This document shows positions 35,877 through 44,810 of a stretch of DNA of 64,000 nt, piece after piece. The DNA is from Paenibacillus sp. 32O-W. Lineage in GTDB: Bacteria; Bacillota; Bacilli; Paenibacillales; NBRC-103111. The notes beneath the pieces were generated by a model that saw nothing but the letters and a program-made list of their open reading frames with translations, was not told where the DNA came from and searched no databases. Position numbers and translations under genes: made by a program. The first letter of the stretch is position 1; the number at the start of each line of letters is the position of its first letter. The DNA is taken from the NCBI RefSeq assembly GCF_007679495.1, contig NZ_VEGP01000017.1, positions 1 through 64,000 on the forward strand, read 5' to 3'.

Positions 35877-36914
35877 ATGAAGAAAACATTTTTAGTACTG
35901 ATTACATTGATTCTGTTCCTGGCTGGCTGTGCGGGAGGAGGGAAAGACAATAATAACCCGTCGGGCGGTTCAGCGAACAGCGATGGGGACAAGCCGGCAG
36001 ACAAGAAGGTTGCCATGGTCCTTCCGGAAAAAATAGGAGTCAATCCGTTTTTTCAATTGATGGAAGAGGGGCTGCAGAAAGCCGGACAAGAGTTCAATGT
36101 GAAGGTTAAAACGATAGAATCTGCAGATCTGAATGCATTCGAGCAAAACATGCGTGCAGCCATCGCGGATAAATACGATCTGATTATAACCGCTACTTTC
36201 CAGGCGGAGGATGCTTTGAAGAAGCTGGCTGCCGAGAACCCGAATCAGGCGTTTGCGGTTGTCGATACTGTCGTAGATTTGCCGAACGTTCGCAGCGTAG
36301 TGTTCCGTGAATATGAATCTTCCTACTTGCTGGGGGCTCTGGTAGGTTTAATTACAGAGAAGAATACGGTAGGAATGGTAGCGGCGGATGACATCCCCAT
36401 GATCAAGAAGTGGACCGTACCGTTCGAGCAGGGCTTGAAATCTACTAATCCGGATGCCAAATTCCTGGTGAACTACGTTGGAAACTTCAACGATCCTGCC
36501 AGGGCCAAAGAATTGGCTTTGCTGCAATTTTCTCAAGGAGCGGACTTCATTGTAGGAGCTGCCGCCGTTGGCGATCTCGGGGTATTCGAGGCGGCGAAGG
36601 AGAAGGGCTTCTATACTTCCGGCCAGGATATGGACCATACCGGCAAGGATCCGGAGCATATCATCATGTCGCAAATCAAAGGAACCGATACGGCGACATA
36701 CGAGACGATTAAAGATTTCGTGAGCGGAGACTTCAAGCTGGGAACGACGGTAGACTACGGATTGAAGGAAAATGGAGTGGGCCTCCCATTCGTTACTCAC
36801 GAGACCAAGACCGAGCTCAGCCCGTTCATCGGTCAGGAAAATATTGATAAAGTGAAAGCAATTAATGAAGAGATTATTTCCGGCAAGCTGAAAATCGATA
36901 ATCCGTTGAACTAA
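35877..36914 (+). CDS. BMP-family nucleoside-binding lipoprotein
   Basis: A 345-residue solute-binding lipoprotein of the Bmp/PnrA family, which bind purine and other nucleosides. The lipobox is 'LAGC' (Cys18). Family blocks include 'VNPFFQLMEEGLQKAGQEFN', 'ADKYDLIITATFQAEDALK' and 'SSYLLGALVGLITEKNTVGM'. The ATG follows GAGGGGGAG. It is the first gene of a five-gene operon with an ATPase, two permeases and a nucleoside phosphorylase. A GC hairpin after the stop may protect this message or limit reading into the ATPase gene. Confidence 0.93.
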   Translation: MKKTFLVLITLILFLAGCAGGGKDNNNPSGGSANSDGDKPADKKVAMVLPEKIGVNPFFQLMEEGLQKAGQEFNVKVKTIESADLNAFEQNMRAAIADKYDLIITATFQAEDALKKLAAENPNQAFAVVDTVVDLPNVRSVVFREYESSYLLGALVGLITEKNTVGMVAADDIPMIKKWTVPFEQGLKSTNPDAKFLVNYVGNFNDPARAKELALLQFSQGADFIVGAAAVGDLGVFEAAKEKGFYTSGQDMDHTGKDPEHIIMSQIKGTDTATYETIKDFVSGDFKLGTTVDYGLKENGVGLPFVTHETKTELSPFIGQENIDKVKAINEEIISGKLKIDNPLN

Positions 36915-36932
36915 TCGTCTTTCCGATTGCCC

Positions 36933-36958
36933 GACCGGCTGCGTACCCGCAGTCGGTC
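36933..36958 (+). terminator. Intra-operon hairpin after nucleoside-binding protein
   Basis: GACCGGCTGCG pairs with CGCAGTCGGTC (one G-U) around TACC. No run of T follows, so it is more likely an RNA stability or partial attenuation element that lets the binding protein be made in excess. Confidence 0.6.
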
Positions 36959-36993
36959 TCCTCATTCTCTGGCGAATGGAGGCAACACATCTG

Positions 36994-38490
36994 ATGCTAT
37001 TGCAAATGGAGCGAATTACTAAGAAATACGGTAACTTTACAGCTAATAGAGACATTGATTTCTCCCTGCAGCCGGGGGAGGTGCATGCTGTCGTCGGTGA
37101 GAACGGGGCGGGTAAGACGACACTGATGCGCATTCTGTACGGGATGGAGAAGCCTGCCTCCGGGACCATCCGGCTTCGCGGCCAAGAGGTGGTGTTTCAC
37201 AATCCCTTGGAAGCGATTCGCGGCGGGATAGGGATGGTGCATCAGCATTTTATGCTGTTTCCTTCTTTTACCGTAGCGGAAAATATCGTTGCCGGAGGAG
37301 AGCCGGGCAGAGGCCCCTGGTTCAACCGCAAGCAGGCCGTCTCCCAGGTTAAGCAGTTAGGGGAGAAGTATGGCATGCCCGTGAATCCCGAGCAGCGCAC
37401 CGCAGATTGCTCGGTTGGCATGCAGCAGCGCATCGAGATTTTAAAAGTACTGTACCAGGGTGCGGAAATTATTATATTGGATGAACCGACTGCCGTTCTT
37501 ACACCGCTAGAGGTGAAAGAACTGCTGAAGGCCATTCAGCGGCTGGCGGCTCAAGGCAAGAGCATCATTCTGATCACCCACAAGCTTCATGAGGTGATGG
37601 AAGTCGCCGATCGAATAACGGTGCTTCGCAACGGACAGGTAACGGGGGTTCTGAAGGCCGCAGATACGAACATTGAAGAAGTGTCCCGGCTGATGGTCGG
37701 CCGCGAGCTGGCTGAGAGGGTCAAGGGCAAGTCGCGGCCGGGTGAGGTTGTTCTCGACGTCAAGGATTTGACCGTGCTCGGGGACGGCAAGCCACTTCTC
37801 GATAAGGTCAGCTTTCAGGTAAGAGCCGGGGAAATCGTCGGAATTGCCGGGGTATCCGGCAACGGACAATCCGAGCTGCTTCAAGCGCTAAGCGGACTGC
37901 GCCGCGCGGATTCGGGTCAGATCCGGCTGCTCGAAGCGGATGTCCGTCAAGCATCGCCCGGCGAGGTACGGCAAGCCGGGTTGGCGCATATCCCCGAGGA
38001 CCGGTATATGTGGGGGGCGGCCAGGGAGGCTTCTGTTGTTGAAAATGCGATGATGGGCCATCAGGACCGGCTGCACAAGTCCGGCTGGCTGCATAGACAG
38101 AAGATTTCCGCGATGGTTCGCGATTGGGTGGAGCGGTTTTCCATCAAAACTTCCTCGTTGGACGAGAAGGCACAGAATCTGTCCGGCGGTAATTTGCAGA
38201 AACTGATCGTGGCGCGGGAGCTGGCGCAGAACACCCCTTTTCTTATAGCGGCGGAGCCTACGCGGGGTGTAGATATCGGGGCCATGGAATTCATCCATGA
38301 TCAACTGCTTCGCAAACGGGAAGACAGAGGAGCCATCCTGCTTGTTTCCTCGGAATTATCCGAAATTATGACATTGGCAGACCGGATTCTCGTTATGTTC
38401 GAGGGCCGTATCGTTGGCGAAGTAAGCGGCGAAGAGGCCGGCGAGGAGCGGATCGGTTTGTTGATGGCGGGGGGAGAAAGAACGTCATGA
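36994..38490 (+). CDS. Nucleoside ABC importer ATP-binding protein (double NBD)
   Basis: A 498-residue fused ATPase of the RbsA/NupO type. The first domain has Walker A 'GENGAGKTT', signature '[11 protein letters not shown]' and Walker B '[11 protein letters not shown]'. The second is degenerate, with '[11 protein letters not shown]' lacking the Walker A lysine, signature 'LSGGNLQKL', and 'AAEPTRGVD' in place of the Walker B aspartates. That asymmetry is normal for the family. I chose the ATG preceded by GGAGG; an ATG six codons earlier would overlap its own ribosome site. Its TGA overlaps the next ATG (ATGA), so translation is coupled. Confidence 0.92.
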   Translation: MLLQMERITKKYGNFTANRDIDFSLQPGEVHAVVGENGAGKTTLMRILYGMEKPASGTIRLRGQEVVFHNPLEAIRGGIGMVHQHFMLFPSFTVAENIVAGGEPGRGPWFNRKQAVSQVKQLGEKYGMPVNPEQRTADCSVGMQQRIEILKVLYQGAEIIILDEPTAVLTPLEVKELLKAIQRLAAQGKSIILITHKLHEVMEVADRITVLRNGQVTGVLKAADTNIEEVSRLMVGRELAERVKGKSRPGEVVLDVKDLTVLGDGKPLLDKVSFQVRAGEIVGIAGVSGNGQSELLQALSGLRRADSGQIRLLEADVRQASPGEVRQAGLAHIPEDRYMWGAAREASVVENAMMGHQDRLHKSGWLHRQKISAMVRDWVERFSIKTSSLDEKAQNLSGGNLQKLIVARELAQNTPFLIAAEPTRGVDIGAMEFIHDQLLRKREDRGAILLVSSELSEIMTLADRILVMFEGRIVGEVSGEEAGEERIGLLMAGGERTS

Positions 38491-39554
38491 GCAATTGGCT
38501 AAAGAACGCATCATCTCTCCTTCATCCATTGATGGCGCTGGCTGCCGGCTTGGCCGTGGGAGCGGTAGCTATTCTGCTGGTGGGGGAATCCGTCATAAAC
38601 ACCTATGCAGAGATGTGGAAGGGCGCCTTCGGCAGCTTCTATTACTTGACCAATACGCTAGCCCGTGCTATTCCGATTCTGCTGATCGGCGTCGGGCTTT
38701 CTCTGGCGTTTCGTGCCGGATTTTTCAATCTGGGGGCCGAGGGCCAGATGGTGCTGGGGGGAATCACCGCAGCGCTCACTGCTCTTTATTTGCCCGGCCC
38801 GGGCTGGCTGCGGCTTATTGCCGCTCTGGTTGCGGGAATCCTGGCGGGAGGCGTCTGGGGAGCCATCGCCGGGTGGCTGGATGACCGGTTCAAAATCAAC
38901 CTGATCATCTCTACACTCCTGATGAATTACATGGCCACTTATTTCGCTTCTTACCTGGTCAGCAGTCCTTTCAAGGATACGACCGGCTCGGCGGCGCTGC
39001 CGCAGACACCGATGATCGAGCCTTCGGCCTGGCTGCCCAAGCTGTTTCCCGGGTCGAGTCTCCACGCCGGAATCTTCCTGGCTGTAGCGGCCGCCATCCT
39101 GATTCATCTGCTCGTCAAATATTCTGTCTTCGGATATGAGGTCAACATGATCGGGCGTAATCCGTTATTCGCCTCTTACGGCGGTGTCCGCAGAGGTCCG
39201 ATGATGCTGGCCGGGCTGTTTATCAGCGGCGGCCTGGCTGGGCTCGCGGGCTCCGTGGAAGTGCTGGGCATGCAGTACCGATACCTGGACGGTGCCCTAA
39301 TTACGCCCAACTATGCCTGGACCGGACTGATGGCTGCTCTGATCGCCGGCTCCAACCCTATCGGTGCGGCACTGGCTTCCTTGCTGCTGGCAGCCCTGCA
39401 GACGGGGGCCATGGGTGTGGAGAGAAACACAGAGGTGCCTCTGGAAATTGCCAGCGTCATCCAAGCGGCGATCGTGCTGTTCGTGTCGGCCAAATTCGGA
39501 CTTGCCTTATTCAAACGGAGAAAGGAGCGGAAAGCCAATGGATCAGCTGTTTGA
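38487..39554 (+). CDS. Nucleoside ABC importer permease 1 (NupP-like)
   Basis: A 355-residue permease of the BPD_transp_2 family. It has about ten hydrophobic helices and the conserved 'FRAGFFNLGAEGQMVLGGIT' motif. The later 'FGYEVNMIGRNPLFASYGGV' loop contacts the ATPase. It overlaps both neighbours (4 bases before, 17 after). It forms the channel with the next permease. Confidence 0.92.
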   Translation: MSNWLKNASSLLHPLMALAAGLAVGAVAILLVGESVINTYAEMWKGAFGSFYYLTNTLARAIPILLIGVGLSLAFRAGFFNLGAEGQMVLGGITAALTALYLPGPGWLRLIAALVAGILAGGVWGAIAGWLDDRFKINLIISTLLMNYMATYFASYLVSSPFKDTTGSAALPQTPMIEPSAWLPKLFPGSSLHAGIFLAVAAAILIHLLVKYSVFGYEVNMIGRNPLFASYGGVRRGPMMLAGLFISGGLAGLAGSVEVLGMQYRYLDGALITPNYAWTGLMAALIAGSNPIGAALASLLLAALQTGAMGVERNTEVPLEIASVIQAAIVLFVSAKFGLALFKRRKERKANGSAV

Positions 39555-40461
39555 CCTTTCTCTATTGAATTCGATGATCCGCATGGTGACCCCGATTTTG
39601 CTCGCCGCTCTGGGAGGCATGCTGTGCGCAAGGGCCGGCCTGTTCAATGTCGGTCTGGAAGGCTTTGTGCTGGTGGGGGCATTCTCGGCCATCGTCGGCA
39701 ACCATTATCTGGGGAACGTCTGGTTGGCCGTATTATTTGCCGTTGTATGCGTCGTCATGTATTCCTTGTTGTTTGCCTATACCAGCATCCATTTGAAGGC
39801 CAACGAAATTGTGGTCGGAATCTCGCTCAATTTTCTCGCTCTTGGTCTAACGACCTTCTGCTTGCGAACTATATTTCATGTAAAAGGCGCTTATCGCGAT
39901 AACGAGATGATCGGGCTTCCCAAATGGGACATTCCCATCATCAGCGACATACCTGTAGTCGGGAACATTGTTGGAGGCCATTCTCCGCTCGTGTTCTTGA
40001 CGTTCCTCTTCGTTATCCTGCTGCATCTGTTCTTCCGGAAGACGGTGTCCGGCTTCAGACTGCTTGCGGTGGGAGAGAACCCGGTCGCTGCCCGGAGCAT
40101 GGGGATGAGCGTACCGCGTTATCAGTATTCCGCAGTCATTATGTGCGGAGTGCTGTGCGGTCTCGCCGGAGCGCAGCTGTCGCTCGGCCAATTGACGATG
40201 TTCGCCGAAGGAATGACCGCAGGACGCGGATTTATCGCACTCGTGGCGATGATGCTGGGCCAGTCCCATCCGCTAGGGGTCATGCTGGCCAGTCTCTTCT
40301 TCGGATTGATGGATGCTTTAAGCATTCGCCTGCAAGGATTTTCGCTGCCGACGCAGTTTACATCCATGATCCCTTACGTAGTTACTTTCGCGGCTCTCTT
40401 CTTCTTCAAGGGGAAGAAGGGGCTCGGCGATGCCGGGAAGTCAAGCGGAAGCTCCCGATAG
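39538..40461 (+). CDS. Nucleoside ABC importer permease 2 (NupQ-like)
   Basis: A 307-residue partner permease. It has the shorter family motif 'CARAGLFNVGLEGFVLVGAF' and a loop 'GFRLLAVGENPVAARSMGMS' that mirrors the one in permease 1. An AAAGGAG ribosome site inside the upstream gene fixes the ATG. About eight to nine helices are expected. Confidence 0.92.
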   Translation: MDQLFDLSLLNSMIRMVTPILLAALGGMLCARAGLFNVGLEGFVLVGAFSAIVGNHYLGNVWLAVLFAVVCVVMYSLLFAYTSIHLKANEIVVGISLNFLALGLTTFCLRTIFHVKGAYRDNEMIGLPKWDIPIISDIPVVGNIVGGHSPLVFLTFLFVILLHLFFRKTVSGFRLLAVGENPVAARSMGMSVPRYQYSAVIMCGVLCGLAGAQLSLGQLTMFAEGMTAGRGFIALVAMMLGQSHPLGVMLASLFFGLMDALSIRLQGFSLPTQFTSMIPYVVTFAALFFFKGKKGLGDAGKSSGSSR

Positions 40462-40516
40462 CGGAGGAAGGACGGCAACCGCCGAACGGCTATATCTATT
40501 TGAGGAGGAACGATCT

Positions 40517-41251
40517 ATGTATCTGCCTATTTTGCAAATTCATTCGGAGGACATGCCTCCTTATGCCATCGTATGCGGTGATCCGCGCCGGGCCAAGGCG
40601 ATAGCGGATAAGCTTCAGAATGCCAAGGAATTGGCTTTCGCCCGAGAATATCGCACCTTCGTCGGGGAATATAATGGCATCCGGCTGGCCGTCGTCAGCC
40701 ACGGAGTCGGTTCACCCGGAGCCGCAGTCTGCTTCGAAGAGCTTATCCGCGCAGGGGTTAAGACCTTGATCCGCGTCGGAACATGCGGCTCATATCATGC
40801 GGATATTCCTGCGGGAAGTCTGGTCATCAGCTCTGCTGCTGCGAGAGAAGAGGGATTGACCAAGCAGCTTGTGCCTTCCGGGTTCCCGGCGGTGGCGGAC
40901 CCTGGGATCATTGCGGCGCTGGAGGCGGCCGCGGCGGAGGTCCCGGGGAGCGGCGTAGTGCGCACGGGCATTACGGTTTGCTATGACGCTTTCTTCACCG
41001 GGGTGGAGGAGCTGCCGCATCGGAAGTACAAGCAAGCGGGCATCCTCGCCGTGGAGATGGAGATCGCGGCATTATATGTGGTTTCCTCTCTGCGTGGAGC
41101 GCGGGCCGGCGCCATCCTGGCGGTGGACGGCTTCGCTGACGAAGATTTGTCGGAAGTGTACGATCCCCATACCGATGCCGTGGCGCAAGCGGTAGAACGG
41201 GAAATCGGTATTGCGCTGGAAGCCGTTGTCCGTTTGGCCCAGAGCGAATGA
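40517..41251 (+). CDS. Nucleoside phosphorylase (PNP/UDP family)
   Basis: A 244-residue enzyme of the PNP_UDP_1 family, which splits nucleosides with phosphate into base and (deoxy)ribose-1-phosphate. Key blocks are 'VCGDPRRAKAIAD', the phosphate loop 'SHGVGSPGAAVCFEELIRAG', 'TLIRVGTCGSY' and the nucleoside-binding 'AVEMEIAALYVVSSL'. It is closest in style to uridine phosphorylase and to trimeric/hexameric DeoD-type enzymes; the preferred nucleoside cannot be set by eye. The ATG follows GAGGAGG. As last gene of the importer operon it would process the imported nucleosides at once. Confidence 0.92.
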   Translation: MYLPILQIHSEDMPPYAIVCGDPRRAKAIADKLQNAKELAFAREYRTFVGEYNGIRLAVVSHGVGSPGAAVCFEELIRAGVKTLIRVGTCGSYHADIPAGSLVISSAAAREEGLTKQLVPSGFPAVADPGIIAALEAAAAEVPGSGVVRTGITVCYDAFFTGVEELPHRKYKQAGILAVEMEIAALYVVSSLRGARAGAILAVDGFADEDLSEVYDPHTDAVAQAVEREIGIALEAVVRLAQSE

Positions 41252-41393
41252 GCCAAGCCCATCTGTGGAAGCAAGCCGGATTAAGCCGACCCAGCAGAGC
41301 GGGTAAGAGGCAAGGTAAGGGCAGGCTATAAAATGAAGCGAAGCTTGGCCTGATATTCCAATAGAAAAAGACATGATCTATATTGAACGGTTA

Positions 41394-41423
41394 GCAACGC
41401 GCGCGGAAAACCGCGCGCGTTGC
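41394..41423. repeat. Perfect 13-bp GC-rich hairpin
   Basis: GCAACGCGCGCGG and its complement flank AAAA. There is no T run on either side, so it is not a standard intrinsic terminator, though it lies between converging genes and would be a strong barrier in RNA. Confidence 0.75.
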
Positions 41424-41526
41424 GGCGTTGTGTACGGAGCTCCAGCGTCTGCGCGGAGGAAGAAGCAGGCATTGGAGCCGCTCTTCCTTGGCCGGACCGG
41501 TCTTAACTATCGTTCTCCTCAAGGAT

Positions 41527-42693
41527 CTAAAGGACAAAAAACAGGTTCTCAGGAGTGGGGGCGACCGTTTGCAAAAGCTGCCCATTCTGCCCCGGTTGTG
41601 ATGCAACCTCGGGCTGTCCCGCAATGGGAGTTCCTCCGCCGTTGCCGCCGTTGCCGCCGTTGCCGCCACTGGCGCCCCCGCCGCCGCCAACGGTGATTAT
41701 GCCGGTAACCCCGGGCGAGTTAGTCCCTCCCATGCCGCCATTCAGTTGGATCGTTCCTGTCACAATGGGCGGACTTGAGGAAATAAGGTGGACAATCCCT
41801 CCGCCTCCGCCTCCACCGCCGCCTTCACCATCTCCGCCGTTGCCATTCCAGCCATCGGCTCCATTTCCACCGCTCACGCTTAGCGTTCCTTCAACGGTGA
41901 TACCCCCTTTGGCCAAGATTACAATTACACCGCCTGCTCCTCCGCCGCTTCCAACAATGCCTCTTCCGGGAATTTGCGGATTCGTTCCGTCGCTGCCGTT
42001 GGCTGTAATAACGGCTCCGCCGGCAATAAGAACTTGGCCTTTGGCCAGCAGAATCAAGCCGCCTCCGCCTTCTCCGCCGCTCCCCTGAAGCACCCGGCTT
42101 CCTGCACCGCCGGCAGCGGCCTCGGGAATTACCTGAGCAGCCTGCAGGGAAGCAAGCCCGATTCCGCCGTTATACGGTCCTGCGTCCGCAACCGATATGC
42201 CGAAGTTCGGGGTTCCGTTGCCTGAGTCCGCGGCCCCCGTAAGGACTTGAACCGTACCGGTAACCATAATATCTCCCGTCGACAGCAGCGTGATGCCGCT
42301 AGGAAGAATGAGAGTCCCGGCAATTTCAATTCTGGAAAATTGCAGGTTCAATCCTGCGGGCAGCGCAGCAAGCCCGCCGGGGGTGCTCAGGTCCAGCACT
42401 TGTCCGCTGGCGACAAGAAGCTCTCCGGCAGAGCCGTCCCCGTAAATGGCCAGCGCACCGTCAGCTCCTTGCGGCCCGGGCGCACCTATTGGTCCCTGTG
42501 GCCCTGGAAAGCCTTGAGGCCCCCGAAGACCTCGGCGCCCTCGTAAACCCCGCAGCCCCCGGAGTTTTCTAAGCCTGATCATTTTCAGCTTAAGAGGCTG
42601 GCATCTTAATTTCTTTGTCCTTGCTTTAACGGGACATCTTCCTCGAGGTGCGGCTTTCCTTCGGCAAACCAGGTTCTTTTTGCAGCACAACAT
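41527..42693 (-). CDS. Collagen-like, glycine-rich surface protein
   Basis: The 388-residue protein starts with a Cys- and Arg/Lys-rich segment. A short run of collagen-type Gly-X-Y triplets follows ('GPQGFPGPQGPIGAPGPQG'). Next is a long Gly/Ala-rich region with repeated short strands like 'GQVLIAGGAVITANGSDG', suggesting a beta-helix, and finally stretches of poly-Gly and GNGGNGG. There is no signal peptide, as with exosporium collagen-like proteins of spore formers. The ATG is set by GGAGGAGG at 10 bases. It is third in line after a GNAT and a tail-collar gene. A spore-surface or appendage role is possible, but not shown. Confidence 0.82.
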   Translation of the reverse strand: MLCCKKNLVCRRKAAPRGRCPVKARTKKLRCQPLKLKMIRLRKLRGLRGLRGRRGLRGPQGFPGPQGPIGAPGPQGADGALAIYGDGSAGELLVASGQVLDLSTPGGLAALPAGLNLQFSRIEIAGTLILPSGITLLSTGDIMVTGTVQVLTGAADSGNGTPNFGISVADAGPYNGGIGLASLQAAQVIPEAAAGGAGSRVLQGSGGEGGGGLILLAKGQVLIAGGAVITANGSDGTNPQIPGRGIVGSGGGAGGVIVILAKGGITVEGTLSVSGGNGADGWNGNGGDGEGGGGGGGGGIVHLISSSPPIVTGTIQLNGGMGGTNSPGVTGIITVGGGGGASGGNGGNGGNGGGTPIAGQPEVASQPGQNGQLLQTVAPTPENLFFVL

Positions 42694-42795
42694 ATGACCA
42701 TAACCTCCTCCCGCTATTTGACTCAGTGTATGCGCCGAAAGCAGACAAGAAGTGGTCACGTGACTATGAAGCAGCCTATTTACACCGATTTATGA

Positions 42796-43293
42796 TCAGG
42801 GCCGGGGCGGGAATATTCCCTGCAAGGAAATACAGTAATTAAGCACAAGAAAAGGCTGCATATTATTGTGCGGCTGATTGCCGCCAACCGCAGCTATCGC
42901 GCTCGGACTCATCGGCGAGTTCCCGGATTGGTTATAAGTGAGGCTATCGGCCAATGCCCATGTGCTGTTGGCAGGAAGAACGGTATTAGCGGCCTCCGAG
43001 CTTCCAACCGCTTGGTGGGTATGGCTTGGCATTTCAGCAATAGTAAGAGTATGCAGCTCTTCTCCTCCGGCCTGGCCAATTTCATCCGTTGTTCTTCGAT
43101 GGATGGCCACTCTGCGTCTCAAATCGGGCAGTGCAAAATGGGTGGTCCCATTACCGCCATACATGAATCCCAGCAGGGAAAACAAGGGCTGGTTTTGGTT
43201 GATCGGCAGCAACTGACCGTCACAGAATGCCCATCCTACGGGTGCATAGTTAAAAGCAAACAATCGAATTTCGCCTAAAAATGGATCAGCCAT
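42796..43293 (-). CDS. Tail-collar domain protein (MdpB/microcystin-dependent type)
   Basis: A 165-residue protein with the phage tail collar fold. The signature start 'GEIRLFAFNYAPVGWAFCDG' continues with 'LPINQNQPLFSLLGFMYGGN' and 'FALPDLRRRV', and the end has 'MPSHTHQ' and 'QPFLVLNYCISLQGIFP'. Such proteins occur in Bacillales, often as small clusters outside prophages, and no other phage gene is nearby. The AGGAGG ribosome site fixes the start. It follows the GNAT gene by 11 bases, so the two are co-transcribed. Confidence 0.92.
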   Translation of the reverse strand: MADPFLGEIRLFAFNYAPVGWAFCDGQLLPINQNQPLFSLLGFMYGGNGTTHFALPDLRRRVAIHRRTTDEIGQAGGEELHTLTIAEMPSHTHQAVGSSEAANTVLPANSTWALADSLTYNQSGNSPMSPSAIAAVGGNQPHNNMQPFLVLNYCISLQGIFPPRP

Positions 43294-43304
43294 CTAAGTT
43301 CCTC

Positions 43305-43778
43305 CTATTCTTGTTGATTTCCATACCATTCCATAACGGCGTAAAGTTCCTTACTCCCTACCGGATAAAAACCTAAGCGTTCGTACAAAGAGACGGCGGG
43401 ATTGGAACGGATGACTTGTAGCCGAACAGGCTTCCCGTGCGTTTCGGCTCTCTTCTGCAGCTCTTTCAAGAAAGCGGTACCGATCCCGGCATTTCGGTAC
43501 TCCGGCAGAAGGGAAATATCGATCAGTCGTATCTCTTGAGGTGATTCGTTCAAGATGATTCTCCCTATCCTTACGCCTTGCTTGTAGAGAATGCTGTATT
43601 GGGCCCAAGGATACTGAAGCCTATAGGACCGCTGCTGCAGATCAAACTGCATGCGCAAGAACCCGTCCCGTTCCTCGTCCCCCCAGCCCCAGGCAGTTAC
43701 TTCTTCAAGACGTGTACTGCGGTACACTTCGTAGAGAAATGCTTCGTCTTCCGTCGTGGCATCAACTAACGTCACCAT
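43305..43778 (-). CDS. GNAT family N-acetyltransferase
   Basis: A 157-residue acetyltransferase. It has the acetyl-CoA loop 'LPEYRNAGIGTAFLKEL' (R-x-x-G-x-G/A form) and the C-terminal 'NPAVSLYERLGFYPVG' motif that closes the GNAT fold. The N-terminal 'EDEAFLYEVYRSTRLEEV' matches GNATs often encoded next to tail-collar proteins. It is first in the three-gene set, with a GGAAGGA ribosome site. It may modify one of the neighbouring proteins, but the substrate is unknown. Confidence 0.9.
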   Translation of the reverse strand: MVTLVDATTEDEAFLYEVYRSTRLEEVTAWGWGDEERDGFLRMQFDLQQRSYRLQYPWAQYSILYKQGVRIGRIILNESPQEIRLIDISLLPEYRNAGIGTAFLKELQKRAETHGKPVRLQVIRSNPAVSLYERLGFYPVGSKELYAVMEWYGNQQE

Positions 43779-44024
43779 TGACCAGCAACAATCCTTCCCC
43801 TGAGATTTGGTATAGTCTATGCGAGCCTATCCATGTGAGGCACAGGATGTCATACGGTGCGGGACAAAAATATCTGACCTTTTATCGTTCTTAAGTAATA
43901 GATAAAAATCGTGCTGGGAAGAATAGGAACATCGGATTTTTGCCCATGGAGGCGAGTCAGGAAGAAATGGTGCATTAATTGCGCTATAATAGAAAGAAAG
44001 TCGCAAGCAAAGGCAGGTGGTATT

Positions 44025-44666
44025 ATGGCAAATACCCATGTATACACGAGGCGGGAGGAGATCGCTAACGCCGCTATTCACGGCTTCGGGGCTGTGCTCA
44101 GCGTGGCTGCTCTCGTTCTGCTGATTGTATTCGCCAGTTTACAAGGAACCGCGCTGCATGTCGTAAGCTTCGTTGTTTACGGAGTGACCATGCTGCTGCT
44201 TTACCTGAGCTCAACGCTCGTCCACAGCTTCCCGGAGGGGAAGGTTAAAGATCTGTTCGAAATCTTCGACCATTCGGCCATTTACTTGTTTATCGCCGGC
44301 ACCTATACCCCGATACTGCTTCATGTCGTGCAGGGAACGCTGGGTTGGGTCTTGTTCGGAGTGATATGGGGCATCGCAGCTTTGGGAGTGCTGTTCAAGT
44401 CCTTCTTTACGAAGCAATTTTTGTTTACCTCCACGATTCTCTATATCGCCATGGGATGGCTGATTGTGTTCGCCTGGCAGCCTCTCGTTGCCAATTTAAG
44501 CGGAACGGGATTGACTCTGCTCGTTGTCGGAGGTGTATTCTATACCGCGGGGACGGTTTTCTACGTTTGGCGGAGCTTCCCTTACCACCATGCGATTTGG
44601 CATCTATTCGTACTCGCAGGCTCCATCTTCCACTTCTTCGCGATCCTGCTGCATGTTCTTCCCTAG
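44025..44666 (+). CDS. trhA: Hemolysin III / TrhA family membrane protein
   Basis: A 213-residue protein with seven predicted membrane helices, of the HlyIII group (PAQR superfamily). Conserved features include 'EEIANAAIHGFGAVLS', 'LVHSFPEGKVKDLFEIFDHS' followed by 'AIYLFIAGTYTP', and the C-terminal His-rich 'HHAIWHLFVLAGSIFHFFA'. These histidines and aspartate probably bind a metal. The family was named for haemolysis on overexpression; roles in membrane energetics or lipid homeostasis have been proposed. The ATG follows AGGCAGGTGG. It is a single gene. Confidence 0.92.
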   Translation: MANTHVYTRREEIANAAIHGFGAVLSVAALVLLIVFASLQGTALHVVSFVVYGVTMLLLYLSSTLVHSFPEGKVKDLFEIFDHSAIYLFIAGTYTPILLHVVQGTLGWVLFGVIWGIAALGVLFKSFFTKQFLFTSTILYIAMGWLIVFAWQPLVANLSGTGLTLLVVGGVFYTAGTVFYVWRSFPYHHAIWHLFVLAGSIFHFFAILLHVLP

Positions 44667-44670
44667 TACA

Positions 44671-44731
44671 TAAGGCGCTAACCGGTTTCCGATTCCATCC
44701 GGTTCGGATTACGGCAGCGCCTTATTTTAAG
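44671..44731 (+). terminator. Probable terminator of HlyIII gene
   Basis: TAAGGCGCTAACCGG near 44672 can pair with AGCGCCTTA near 44719, with CCGGTT and CATCCGGTTCGG inside giving further pairing, followed by TTTTAAGTTT. Confidence 0.65.
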
Positions 44732-44810
44732 TTTCACCTATGCCTGTTCTTATATTTCATCGGTAACCGCGCCTGCCCAAAGGACGGCGATATCCGTTTA
44801 TCCTTGATGG
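44730..44810. repeat. Dispersed repeat, copy 2
   Basis: This matches the 35.6-kb copy through GTTCTTATATTTCATCGGTAA, CGCGCCTG and AAAGGACGGCGATA-CCGTTTATCCTTG. The small hairpin seen in the other copies is weakened here by one base change (GATATCCGT instead of GATAGCCGT). Confidence 0.75.

Noticed and set aside
41555-42088. Plus-strand proline-rich frame of 177 codons
   Set aside because: It is the complement of glycine codons in the collagen-like gene.
42796-43293. Prophage remnant suggested by the tail-collar gene
   Set aside because: No other phage structural, lysis or integration genes nearby; such collar proteins are common as stand-alone genes in Bacillales.
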